Shown in pieces: positions 16,557 to 25,099 of a DNA stretch of 64,000 nt (its first letter is position 1; each line of letters begins with the position of its first letter). The stretch is from Kitasatospora purpeofusca (GTDB lineage: Bacteria > Actinomycetota > Actinomycetes > Streptomycetales > Streptomycetaceae), in contig NZ_JODS01000011.1 of NCBI RefSeq assembly GCF_000718025.1, positions 124,001-188,000 of the forward strand, given 5' to 3'. The notes beneath the pieces are model-generated. The model ran no database searches. It was given only the letters and a program-made list of their open reading frames with translations, and was not told the origin of the DNA. A program made the translations under genes and the position numbers.

Positions 16557-18065
16557 CTACAGCCCCTGGGCCAGGCGGTGGTAGGCCTGGTTCCAGCGCA
16601 GTTCCTTGGTGAACCGGCGGATGTCGGTGCCGGCGTCGATCACCGCGAGTTCCACGGCCAGCATCTCGGCGAGGTCCTCCAGTTCCTCCGTGCCCAGCGC
16701 GCCGGTGAGCACGGTGTGGTGCGGCGCGCCGGCCGTCAGCCAGGCCTCGGTGGAGGTGGCCAGGTCCGGGCGCGGCTTCCAGACGGCGCGGGCGACGGGC
16801 AGGTTGGGCAGCGGCTCCGGCGGGGCGACCACGTCCACCGCGTTGGCGACCAGCCGGAACCGGTCGCCCATGTCCGCGAGGCCGACCACCACGGCCGCTC
16901 CCGGCTCGGCGTCGAAGACCAGGCGGACCGGGTCCTCCCGGCCGCCGATGGACAGCGGGTGGATCTCGCAGGACGGCGTGCCGGCGGCGATGCTCGGGCA
17001 GACCTCCAGCATGTGGGCGCCGAGGATCAACTCCTGTCCCGGCCGCAGGTGGTAGGTGTAGTCCTCCATGAAGGAGGTGCCGCCGGGCAGTCCGGTGGCG
17101 GCCGCCTTGAGCGTGCGCAGCAGCACGGAGGTCTTCCAGTCGCCCTCGCCGCCGAAGCCGTAGCCGTCGGCCATCAGCCGCTGCACGGCGAGGCCGGGGA
17201 GCTGGCGCAGCCCGCCGAGGTCCTCGAAGTTGGTGGTGAAGGCCCGGAACCCGCCCCGTTCCAGGAAGCCGCGCAGGCCCAGTTCGATCCGCGCCGCGTA
17301 GCGCAGCGACTCGTGCCGATCCCCGCCGGGACGCAGCTCGGGGGCGAGCCGGTAGAGCTCCCGGTACTCCTTGACCAGGGCGCCGACCTCGCCGTCGTCG
17401 GCCGCGTCGACGGCGGCGACCAGGTCGTTCACGCCGTAGGTGTTGACGGAGACGCCGAAGCGGAGCTGGGCCTCGACCTTGTCGCCCTCGGTGACGGCGA
17501 CGTCGCGCATGTTGTCGCCGAAGCGGGCGAGCTTGAGCGTGCGGAGTTCGGCGCGCCCCGCGGCGGCGCGCGCCCAGGCACCGATCCGGTCGGCCACGCT
17601 CGGGTCGCCGACGTGTCCGGCGACGGTCTTGCGCGGGACGCCGAGGCGGGACTGGATGTAGCCGAACTCGCGGTCGCCGTGGGCGGCCTGGTTCAGGTTC
17701 ATGAAGTCCATGTCGATGGTCCGCCACGGCAGTTCGACGTTGGCCTGGGTGTGCAGGTGGAGCAGCGGCTTGCGCAGCGCGTCCAGTCCGGCGATCCACA
17801 TCTTGGCCGGGGAGAAGGTGTGCATCCAGGCGATCAGGCCGATGCACTCGTCGTCCGCGTTGGCGTCGAGGCAGATCCGGTGGATCGCGCCCGCGTCGGT
17901 GAGGACCGGCTTCCAGACGACCTCGACCGGCACGGCGGAGGCGGCGCCGAGCCGCTCGGCGACGACGCGGGACTGCTCCGCGACCTGGCGCAGCGTGTCC
18001 TCGCCATAGAGTCCCTGACTGCCAGTCAGGAACCAGACCTCGCGGCCCTCCGCAGGCTTCTTCAT
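16557..18065 (-). CDS. araA: L-arabinose isomerase
   Basis: A 502-residue cytoplasmic enzyme converting L-arabinose to L-ribulose, the first step of arabinose catabolism. The length and motifs are those of AraA: WFLTGSQGLYGEDTL at the N-terminus, WMHTFSPAKMWI, the metal-binding glutamates in GEGDWK and SFMEDYTYHL, and EIHPLSIGG. ATG 18065 follows GAGGAGCC. It lies 11 bases after araD within the araB-araD-araA order, controlled by the operators at 20660-20692. Confidence 0.96.
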   Translation of the reverse strand: MKKPAEGREVWFLTGSQGLYGEDTLRQVAEQSRVVAERLGAASAVPVEVVWKPVLTDAGAIHRICLDANADDECIGLIAWMHTFSPAKMWIAGLDALRKPLLHLHTQANVELPWRTIDMDFMNLNQAAHGDREFGYIQSRLGVPRKTVAGHVGDPSVADRIGAWARAAAGRAELRTLKLARFGDNMRDVAVTEGDKVEAQLRFGVSVNTYGVNDLVAAVDAADDGEVGALVKEYRELYRLAPELRPGGDRHESLRYAARIELGLRGFLERGGFRAFTTNFEDLGGLRQLPGLAVQRLMADGYGFGGEGDWKTSVLLRTLKAAATGLPGGTSFMEDYTYHLRPGQELILGAHMLEVCPSIAAGTPSCEIHPLSIGGREDPVRLVFDAEPGAAVVVGLADMGDRFRLVANAVDVVAPPEPLPNLPVARAVWKPRPDLATSTEAWLTAGAPHHTVLTGALGTEELEDLAEMLAVELAVIDAGTDIRRFTKELRWNQAYHRLAQGL

Positions 18066-18076
18066 GGGGTGGCTCC

Positions 18077-18745
18077 TCACCGGGCCTGGGGCTGGCCGTA
18101 GACGTTCTGGTAGCGGAAGTTGAGGCTGTCGATATCGGACTGCGGGATCGGCAGGGGCTCGCCGAGCTGCCGGGAGATGTGGACGGTGCGGGCCACGTCC
18201 TCGCACATCACGGCGGCCTTGACCGCCGCCTTGGCGTCCTTGCCGATGGTGAAGACGCCGTGGCTCTTCATCAGGACGGCGGGCGAGCGGTGGCCCTTGA
18301 GGGTGTCCACGATGCCCCGGCCGATGGAGTCGTCGCCGATCAGCGCGAACGGGCCGACGGGAATCTCGGCGCCGAACTCGTCGGCCATCGCGGTGAGCAC
18401 GCAGGGGACGGCCTCACCGCGGGCGGCCCAGGCGCAGGCGTAGGTGGAGTGGGTGTGCACCACCCCGCCGACTTCCGGCATGTGCCGGTAGACGTGGGCG
18501 TGCGCGGCGGTGTCCGAGGAGGGCGAGTGGTCACCCTCGACGACGTTGCCGTCCAGATCGCAGACGATCATGTTCCGCGGCGTCAGCTCCTCGTAGGAGA
18601 CGCCGCTGGGCTTGATGACCAGCAGGTCCTCGCCGGGGACTCGGGCGGAGACGTTGCCGGCGGTCCAGACCACGAGGTTGTAGCGGACCAGCTCCTGGTG
18701 GAGGTCGCTGACCTGGCGGCGGACGGCGTCGACGGTCGCGTTCAC
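18077..18745 (-). CDS. araD: L-ribulose-5-phosphate 4-epimerase
   Basis: A 222-residue class II aldolase-family enzyme making D-xylulose 5-phosphate from L-ribulose 5-phosphate, the last step before the pentose phosphate pathway. Visible motifs are NVSAR, KPSG, SSDTAAHAHVY with the zinc-binding histidines, VVHTHSTY and KSHGVF. The GTG start overlaps the araB stop by four bases (GTGA), implying coupled translation. Confidence 0.95.
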   Translation of the reverse strand: MNATVDAVRRQVSDLHQELVRYNLVVWTAGNVSARVPGEDLLVIKPSGVSYEELTPRNMIVCDLDGNVVEGDHSPSSDTAAHAHVYRHMPEVGGVVHTHSTYACAWAARGEAVPCVLTAMADEFGAEIPVGPFALIGDDSIGRGIVDTLKGHRSPAVLMKSHGVFTIGKDAKAAVKAAVMCEDVARTVHISRQLGEPLPIPQSDIDSLNFRYQNVYGQPQAR

Positions 18746-20439
18746 TTGGCCTCGCTCGGGGTGGTGAGGGCGGTGTTCCGGATGTCGCGCAGGCGGTGCA
18801 GGAGCTTGTCGGCGCCGAGGCCGAAGTGGTCGTGCAGGGCGCGGTACTCGGCGAAGAGCCGGTCGTACGCGTCGGCGGCGGCCGGGTCCGGCTGGTACGC
18901 GCCCCGGCGCACCCTGCCCATGGCGGCGGCCGCGGTCCGTACGTCCGGGTAGGACCCGGCGGCGACGGCGGCGTGGATCGCCGAGCCGAGCGCCGGGCCC
19001 TGCTCGGACTCGGCGAGCGAGACCGGGCGGCGCAGCACGTCGGCGTAGATCCGCATCAGCAGGCCGTTCTTCTTGAGGCCGCCGGTGACGACGAACTCGG
19101 TGACGGGGACACCGCCCTGTTCCAGGGCCTCGACGATGACGCGGGTCCCGAAGGCGGTGGCCTCCAGCAGGGCGCGGTAGATCTCCTCCGGACGGGTGGC
19201 CAGGGTGAGGCCGACGATCGCCCCCGAGAGGTGGTGGTCGACCAGGGTGGAGCGGTTGCCGTTCATCCAGTCGAGCGCCACCAGGCCGTGCGCGCCGACC
19301 GGCTGGTCGGCGATCTTCCGGGTGAGCACCTGGTGCAGGTCCTCTCCGTTCGCCTCGGCCTCGGCCAGGTAGTCGGCGGGGACGCCCTGACGCAGCCACC
19401 AGGCGAAGATGTCGCCGACGGCGCTCTGGCCGGCCTCGTAGCCGTAGGAGCCGGTGACGATGCCGTCCTCGACCACGCCGCAGATGCCGGGGACGTCGGC
19501 GAGCGTGGCACCGTTGACGACGTGACAGGTGGAGGTGCCCATGATGGCGAGGAGTTGGCCGTTCTCCACCGCCTGCGCGGCGGGTGCGGCGACGTGTGCG
19601 TCGACGTTGCCTGCGGCGACCGCGATGCCCTCGGGCAGACCGGTCCACCGCGCCGCTCGCGCGGTGAGCGGGCCGACCCGGGAGCCGAGCGGGGCGAGCG
19701 GGTGCGCCAGGCGGGTGCGGGCGAAGTCGGCGAAGTCCGGGTGGAGCCCGGCCAGGTAGTCCTCGCTCGGGTAGCTGCCGTCCTGGTGGATGCCCTTGTA
19801 GCCGGCGGTGCAGGTGTTGCGGCTCTCGGCGCCGGTCAGCTGCCAGACGATCCAGTCGGCGGCCTCGATCCAGCGCTCGCACGCCGCGTACACGGCCGGG
19901 TCCTCCTCCAGGACCTGCAGGGCCTTGGCGTACTGCCACTCGGCGGAGATCCTCCCGCCGTATCGGGAGATCCACTTCTCGCCCCGGGCGTGGGCCAGGG
20001 CGTTGATCCGGTCGGCCTGGCCCTGCGCCGCGTGGTGCTTCCAGAGCTTGGGCCAGGCGTGCGGGCGGGCCGCCCAGGCGGCCGTCTCGGCCAGCGGGGT
20101 GCCGTCGGCGAGCGTCGGCAGGACGGTGCAGGCGGTGAAGTCGGTGGCGATCCCGACGACGTGAGCGGGGTCGACGCCGGATGCGGCGAGCGCGGCCGGG
20201 ACGGCGGTGCGCAGGACTTCGCGCCAGTCCTCGGGGTGCTGCAGCGCCCAGTCGGGCGGCAGCGGCCGTCCGGTGCCGGGCAGTTCGCGCTCGATGACGG
20301 CGTGCGGGTAGGGGTGGACGGCGGTGCCGACCTCCTCGCCGTCCCGCACGCGGACCACCACGGCGCGGCCGGAGAGGGTGCCGAAGTCGATCCCGACGAC
20401 GTATCTCTCCGGGTCGGGGGCAGCGGGAATCACGGTCAC
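18742..20439 (-). CDS. araB: Ribulokinase
   Basis: A 565-residue FGGY-family kinase phosphorylating L-ribulose. The N-terminal phosphate loop reads VGIDFGTLSGRAVVV. Family motifs GTSTCHVV, GYEAGQSAVGD, WMNGNRS and TGGLKKN follow. GTG 20439 is preceded by AGAAGGA and is preferred to an ATG ten codons upstream. It is the first gene of araB-araD-araA(-galM). The promoter at 20677-20705 overlaps two arabinose-type operators. Confidence 0.95.
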   Translation of the reverse strand: MTVIPAAPDPERYVVGIDFGTLSGRAVVVRVRDGEEVGTAVHPYPHAVIERELPGTGRPLPPDWALQHPEDWREVLRTAVPAALAASGVDPAHVVGIATDFTACTVLPTLADGTPLAETAAWAARPHAWPKLWKHHAAQGQADRINALAHARGEKWISRYGGRISAEWQYAKALQVLEEDPAVYAACERWIEAADWIVWQLTGAESRNTCTAGYKGIHQDGSYPSEDYLAGLHPDFADFARTRLAHPLAPLGSRVGPLTARAARWTGLPEGIAVAAGNVDAHVAAPAAQAVENGQLLAIMGTSTCHVVNGATLADVPGICGVVEDGIVTGSYGYEAGQSAVGDIFAWWLRQGVPADYLAEAEANGEDLHQVLTRKIADQPVGAHGLVALDWMNGNRSTLVDHHLSGAIVGLTLATRPEEIYRALLEATAFGTRVIVEALEQGGVPVTEFVVTGGLKKNGLLMRIYADVLRRPVSLAESEQGPALGSAIHAAVAAGSYPDVRTAAAAMGRVRRGAYQPDPAAADAYDRLFAEYRALHDHFGLGADKLLHRLRDIRNTALTTPSEAK

Positions 20440-20659
20440 GTCGTCATCCTTCTCACGGGGGCGCGGCATTGGGGCGACAAACCTGTGGTGTCGCCTGTCG
20501 CCGGTGGTTCCGCGGCCGGGGCAGGGGGGCAGCACACCGGCGACAGGCTCCGTTCCGCGGTCTCCCCCTCAGGAGGGCGGAACGAGGGGCCACCGGCCGG
20601 GCGCCCCCGCGCGGGAACGGGCGGCGCCTGACCGGCGGAGTGAATGGGCGTTTCGTTCG

Positions 20660-20705
20660 TGTTAACGCTCACGGAAATTGTGAGCGTTAACATTCGAGGT
20701 GTCAA
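20660..20705 (-). promoter_or_regulatory. araB promoter with paired arabinose operators
   Basis: On the minus strand TTGACA (20700-20705), a 17-base spacer and CACAAT (20677-20682) form a near-consensus promoter. TGTTAACGCTCAC (20660-20672) and its exact inverse GTGAGCGTTAACA (20680-20692) are separated by seven bases and cover the spacer, the -10 region and the start point. Each arm is itself an imperfect palindrome of the class found at 4736, 10700 and 22171. The remainder of the 331-base gap before the regulator shows nothing more. Confidence 0.75.
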
Positions 20706-20770
20706 GGGACGTTGCCCGGTCGAGCGTCGGCCCGCCCCGGGCGGTCAGCGCACGGCGGGCCGTCGGCGGT

Positions 20771-21805
20771 TCACCGGCGGACGACCGGGGCCACGCTGCG
20801 ACGCAGCACCAGCTCGGGCTGGATCCGCACATGCCTCGGGGAAGGTCGCGCATCACCCTCCAGCTCCCCCAGCAGCAGCTCCAGCGCCCGCTTGCCGAGT
20901 TCGCCGAAGTCCTGCCGGACGGTGGTCAGCGGCGGGATGAAGTAGGCGGCCTCCGGGATGTCGTCGAACCCGACCACGCTGATCTCCTCCGGCACCGACC
21001 GTCCGCCCTCGTTCAGGGCGCGCAGCAGGCCGAGGGCCATGTGGTCGTTGGCACAGAAGACGGCGGTGACGTCCGGCAGTTCGGCGATCCGCAGCCCGGC
21101 GTGGTAACCCGAGCGGGCGCTCCAGTCGCCCCGCTCCACCTCCGGCACCGGGGCTCCGGCGGCTTCCAGCGTGCGGCGCCAGCCCTCCTCGCGATCCTTG
21201 CTCTCCAGCCAGTTGGCCGGGCCGGCCACGTGGTGCACGGTGCGGTGGCCCAGGTCGAGCAGGTGCCGAGTGGCGTCTCCGGCCCCGAAGCGGTTGCCCA
21301 CCGACACCATGGGCACCTGGGTCTGGTTGCCCGATCCGACCGCGACGACCGGCACCGAGCTGGAGAGCCGGGCCACGGCGCTGACGGCGGAGGTCTGCGG
21401 GGCGATCACCACGACGCCCTCCACGCCCTGGTCGCGCAGCCGGTCGACGGCCTCCTGGACCGAGCGGCCGTCCAGGGACCGCAGGCTGGTCACGCTCACG
21501 AAGTACCCGGCGCTGCGGGCGGCCTGCTCGATCCCGTCCAGCATCGAGGCGGGCCCGTACAGCGTCGAGTCGAAGCTGACCACGCCGAGGGTCTGCGAGC
21601 GCCGGGTGACCAGGGCCCGGGCCGCGGAGTTGGGCCGGTAGTCCAGTTCGCGGATGGCGGCCAGCACCCGGTCCCGGGTGTCCGGCCGCACGTGCGGGGC
21701 TCCGTTGAGCACCCGGGACACCGTCTGGTGGGACACGCCCGCCAGCTTCGCCACGTCCGCCATCACGGGCTGGCGCTGTTCCGTCCCGGCACTCTCGATC
21801 CCCAC
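20771..21805 (-). CDS. LacI-family repressor of the arabinose regulon
   Basis: A 344-residue LacI-family regulator. The HTH is VMADVAKLAGVSHQTVSRVL, followed by YRPNSAARALVTRRS and a sugar-binding domain ending in PPLTTVRQDFGELGKRALEL. GTG 21805 is preceded by GAGGAGG. It lies directly upstream of araB on the same strand and next to the divergent arabinose-type importer, and operators of one class stand before both units and before GH62. It is therefore the likely arabinose-responsive repressor, functionally like AraR though of a different fold family from Bacillus AraR. Effector and site specificity are inferred. Confidence 0.87.
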   Translation of the reverse strand: MGIESAGTEQRQPVMADVAKLAGVSHQTVSRVLNGAPHVRPDTRDRVLAAIRELDYRPNSAARALVTRRSQTLGVVSFDSTLYGPASMLDGIEQAARSAGYFVSVTSLRSLDGRSVQEAVDRLRDQGVEGVVVIAPQTSAVSAVARLSSSVPVVAVGSGNQTQVPMVSVGNRFGAGDATRHLLDLGHRTVHHVAGPANWLESKDREEGWRRTLEAAGAPVPEVERGDWSARSGYHAGLRIAELPDVTAVFCANDHMALGLLRALNEGGRSVPEEISVVGFDDIPEAAYFIPPLTTVRQDFGELGKRALELLLGELEGDARPSPRHVRIQPELVLRRSVAPVVRR

Positions 21806-22061
21806 GGGCTGTCCCCTCCTCGGCTGCCGACCACAGTACGCGACCAGGTCCGGACCGCTCCCCCGCCCTCGGCCGAACGATGCGGCGCGCTTCAGGCGCG
21901 CCGTTCACGCCCCTCTCCGCGCCCGCCGTTCGGACCGCCGAAATCCGGCCGCCGCGGCACGTGAGCGCACCCGGGTCCGCCCCGACCGGCCCGGGAAAGA
22001 GGCCCGACCGAGCACCCCGCACGGGGCCGGCGTCCGGCCCCCGACCCAGGGATGTCGAAGA

Positions 22062-22075
22062 CGAAATGACTTTCG
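22062..22075. promoter_or_regulatory. CGAAA-N4-TTTCG inverted repeat
   Basis: An inverted repeat of two 5-bp arms about 85 bases upstream of the importer promoter. It resembles the xylan-type boxes but with a longer spacer. It could be a second control point or chance. The rest of the 522-base gap 21806-22327 shows only the promoter at 22158. Confidence 0.25.
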
Positions 22076-22157
22076 GAGACGGAAACGCGCGCCGCCCGGC
22101 CGCCTCCGCCCGGGGACGACCACCGGATCCCGGGGATCCAACAATGCCCCGAACCCC

Positions 22158-22186
22158 TTGACTCCGCACATGTGAGCGTTAACACT
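22158..22186 (+). promoter_or_regulatory. Importer promoter with arabinose operator
   Basis: TTGACT (22158-22163), a 17-base spacer and AACACT (22181-22186) form a promoter. TGTGAGCGTTAACA (22171-22184) overlaps the spacer and -10 element, placing the importer under the same repressor as araB. Confidence 0.7.
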
Positions 22187-22327
22187 CATGTATCGCCAGG
22201 CCGGGGCGGCCGTCACCCCGAGGCCCCACAGCCCGAGGGAACACTCCCGGCCGGCCTCGCCCGACCGCTCCCAGTCGCCCAGTCAGGGGATGCGCTGTGC
22301 CGGTCGCGGAACATCACTGGAGGAACT

Positions 22328-23452
22328 GTGCGGAAGATCTCGGCGGGGCTCGTCGCCGCGGGCCTGGTGCTCTCGCTGGCGGCCTGCGGCCAGAGTGCCA
22401 ACGGCGTCGGCGACGGCGTCGGCGACGGCGGCGGCGGCGGCGGCGGCGCGGCCAAGGGGGACGCCAAGGGCGGTCTGGTCGGCATCGCCATGCCGACCAA
22501 GTCGTCGGAGCGCTGGATCAACGACGGCGCCAACATGGTCAAGGAGTTCCAGGCCAAGGGGTACCGGACCGACCTGCAGTACGGCGACAACGTGGTGGAG
22601 AACCAGGTCTCCCAGGTCGAGAACATGATCACCAAGGGTGCCAGGCTGCTGGTGGTCGCCGCCATCGACGGCTCCTCCCTCACCAATGTGCTGCAGAAGG
22701 CCAATGACGCCCACATCCCGGTGATCTCCTACGACCGGCTGATCCGGGGCACGGCGAACGTCGACTACTACGCGACCTTCGACAACTACAAGGTCGGGGT
22801 CCTCCAGGGCGGCTACATCGCCGACAAGCTCGGCCTCAAGGACGGCAAGGGCCCGTTCAACATCGAGCTCTTCGCCGGCTCGCCGGACGACAACAACGCC
22901 AACTTCTTCTTCAACGGCGCGATGAGTGTCCTCAAGCCCTACATCGATCAGAAGAAGCTCGTCGTACAGAGCGGCCAGACCGACTTCAACCAGGTCGCCA
23001 CGCTGCGCTGGGACGGCGGGCTCGCCCAGTCCCGAATGGACAACCTGCTCAGCAAGTCGTACACCAACGCCCGCGTCGACGCGGTGCTCTCGCCGTACGA
23101 CGGCATCTCGATCGGCATCCTCTCCTCCCTGAAGGGCCTCGGCTACGGCACCGTCAAGTCGCTGCCGATCGTCACCGGCCAGGACGGCGAGCTGGCCTCG
23201 GTCAAGTCGATCATCGCCGGCGAGCAGACCCAGACGGTCTACAAGGACACCCGTCAGCTGGCCAAGGCCGCAGTCCGGATGGGCGACGCCCTGCTGACCG
23301 GCGGCAAGCCCGAGGTCAACGACACCGGCCAGTACGACAACGGCGTCAAGACCGTCCCGGCACAGCTGCTGCAGCCGGTCAGCGTCGACAAGGACAACTA
23401 CCGGCAGGTCCTGGTCGACAGCGGCCAGTACACCGCGGACCAGCTCAAGTAG
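22328..23452 (+). CDS. ChvE-type sugar-binding lipoprotein (arabinose importer)
   Basis: A 374-residue periplasmic-type binding protein anchored as a lipoprotein: lipobox LSLAACGQ, then a Gly-rich linker containing a run of seven Gly, then a type I sugar-binding fold with IAMPTKSSERW, DNVVENQVSQVENMI and VLSPYDGISIG. It resembles ChvE of the multiple-monosaccharide importer. GTG 22328 follows GGAGGAACT. It is the first gene of the operon with the two-domain ATPase and permease. The operator at 22171 and the araR/araB neighbours indicate L-arabinose as main substrate; xylose, galactose and glucose are known ligands in the family. Confidence 0.92.
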   Translation: MRKISAGLVAAGLVLSLAACGQSANGVGDGVGDGGGGGGGAAKGDAKGGLVGIAMPTKSSERWINDGANMVKEFQAKGYRTDLQYGDNVVENQVSQVENMITKGARLLVVAAIDGSSLTNVLQKANDAHIPVISYDRLIRGTANVDYYATFDNYKVGVLQGGYIADKLGLKDGKGPFNIELFAGSPDDNNANFFFNGAMSVLKPYIDQKKLVVQSGQTDFNQVATLRWDGGLAQSRMDNLLSKSYTNARVDAVLSPYDGISIGILSSLKGLGYGTVKSLPIVTGQDGELASVKSIIAGEQTQTVYKDTRQLAKAAVRMGDALLTGGKPEVNDTGQYDNGVKTVPAQLLQPVSVDKDNYRQVLVDSGQYTADQLK

Positions 23453-23548
23453 CCCGTGGGGCCCGGTCCGCCGGACCCCTCCCGAACCGGCGGTGGGGCG
23501 CCCCCGAGACCGGCCCCGCACCGCCCCTGACGATACGGACGCACAACC

Positions 23549-25096
23549 ATGGCTGGACCCGTTCTCGAAATGCGGTCGATCAGCAAGTCGTTCCCCGGCG
23601 TCAAGGCGCTCTCCGAGGTCAACCTGAGCGTCTCCGCCGGCGAGGTCCACGCCCTCTGCGGCGAGAACGGCGCCGGCAAGTCCACCCTGATGAAGGTGCT
23701 CAGCGGCGTGTACCCGCACGGCAGCTACGAGGGCGAGATCCTCTTCGAGGGCGAGCCCTGCCGGTTCAAGGACATCCGGGCCAGCGAGCAGCGCGGCATC
23801 GTCATCATCCACCAGGAACTGGCGCTGGTGCCGTACCTGTCCATCGCCGAGAACGTCTTCCTCGGCAACGAGCACGCCTCCCGGGGCATCATCAGCTGGC
23901 ACCGGACGCTCACCCACGCCGCGGAGCTGCTCCGCCGCATCGGCCTCGACGAGAGCCCGCAGACCAGGGTCGCCGACCTCGGCGTGGGCAAGCAGCAGTT
24001 GGTCGAGATCGCCAAGGCGCTGGCCAAGAAGGTGAAGCTGCTCATCCTGGACGAGCCGACGGCCGCGCTGAACGACGAGGACAGCCTCAAGCTGCTCGAC
24101 CTGATCCTGGAACTCAAGGCGCAGGGCATCGCCTGCGTCGTCATCTCGCACAAGCTGAACGAGATCGCCCGGGTCGCGGACACCGTGACCGTCCTGCGCG
24201 ACGGCCGGGCCGTCGAGACCATCGCGATCGGCCCCGAGGGCATCTCCGAGGAGCGGATCATCCGCGGCATGGTCGGCCGCGACCTGGAGCACCGCTACCC
24301 CGAGCGCACCCGGAACATCGGCGAGGTCGCCTTCGAGGTCGAGGACTGGAGCGTCCGGCACCCCATCGACCAGCAGCGGATGGTGGTCGACGGCGCCTCG
24401 CTGAACGTGCGGCGCGGCGAGATCGTCGGCATCGCCGGTCTGATGGGCGCCGGGCGCACCGAGCTGGCGATGAGCGTCTTCGGCCGCTCGTACGGCCGGT
24501 GGGCGGCCGGCACGGTGCGGCTGCACGGCCGGGAGATCCGCACCCGCACCGTGCCGGAGGCGATCGGGCACGGCATCGCGTACGTCACCGAGGACCGCAA
24601 GCAGCTCGGCCTCAACCTGATCGACGACATCAGCCGGAACATCTCTTTGAGCGCGCTCGGCAAGGTCGCCCGGTTCGGCCGGGTGGACCGGCACGAGGAG
24701 GCCAGGGTCGCCGAGTCCTTCCGGCGCACCATGAACATCAAGGCGCCCACGGTCTTCACCCGGACCGGCACGCTCAGCGGCGGCAACCAGCAGAAGGTCG
24801 TCCTCAGCAAATGGATCTTCGCCGGGCCGGAGGTGCTGATCCTCGACGAGCCGACCCGCGGCATCGACATCGGCGCGAAGGCGGAGATCTACACCGTCAT
24901 CGCCGAACTGGCCGCCCAGGGCAAGGCCGTGCTCGTCATCTCGTCCGAACTCCCCGAACTCCTGGGCCTGTGCGACCGGATCTACACCATGGCCGAGGGC
25001 CGGATCACCGGTGAGGTGGACCGGGCCGACGCCACCCAGGAATCCCTTATGCGGCTCATGACCATGAGCGCCGCATCCAGCAACGAGCAGGTGTGA
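23549..25096 (+). CDS. Sugar ABC transporter ATPase, GguA/MmsA type
   Basis: A 515-residue ATPase with two nucleotide-binding domains, as in monosaccharide importers (CUT2). The first has GENGAGKST (about 37-45) and LILDEPTAAL. The second has a degenerate Walker A (GLMGAGRTELAMS), signature LSGGNQQKVVLSKW and LILDEPTRGID. It energises uptake through the adjacent permease. ATG 23549 is 96 bases after the binding-protein gene and has only a weak ribosome site. Confidence 0.95.
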   Translation: MAGPVLEMRSISKSFPGVKALSEVNLSVSAGEVHALCGENGAGKSTLMKVLSGVYPHGSYEGEILFEGEPCRFKDIRASEQRGIVIIHQELALVPYLSIAENVFLGNEHASRGIISWHRTLTHAAELLRRIGLDESPQTRVADLGVGKQQLVEIAKALAKKVKLLILDEPTAALNDEDSLKLLDLILELKAQGIACVVISHKLNEIARVADTVTVLRDGRAVETIAIGPEGISEERIIRGMVGRDLEHRYPERTRNIGEVAFEVEDWSVRHPIDQQRMVVDGASLNVRRGEIVGIAGLMGAGRTELAMSVFGRSYGRWAAGTVRLHGREIRTRTVPEAIGHGIAYVTEDRKQLGLNLIDDISRNISLSALGKVARFGRVDRHEEARVAESFRRTMNIKAPTVFTRTGTLSGGNQQKVVLSKWIFAGPEVLILDEPTRGIDIGAKAEIYTVIAELAAQGKAVLVISSELPELLGLCDRIYTMAEGRITGEVDRADATQESLMRLMTMSAASSNEQV

Positions 25097-25099
25097 GGC

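Noticed and set aside
18796..20631. 611-codon plus-strand frame opposite araB
   Set aside because: Antisense shadow of araB, whose motifs are unambiguous.
22428..22455. GGC-repeat tract in the ChvE-type gene as a variable repeat
   Set aside because: It encodes the Gly linker after the lipobox, is in frame and ordinary for lipoproteins of high-GC organisms.
22283..24694. 803-codon minus-strand frame opposite the arabinose importer
   Set aside because: Antisense to the binding protein and ATPase; a typical high-GC shadow frame rich in Asp/Leu/Val/Gly.
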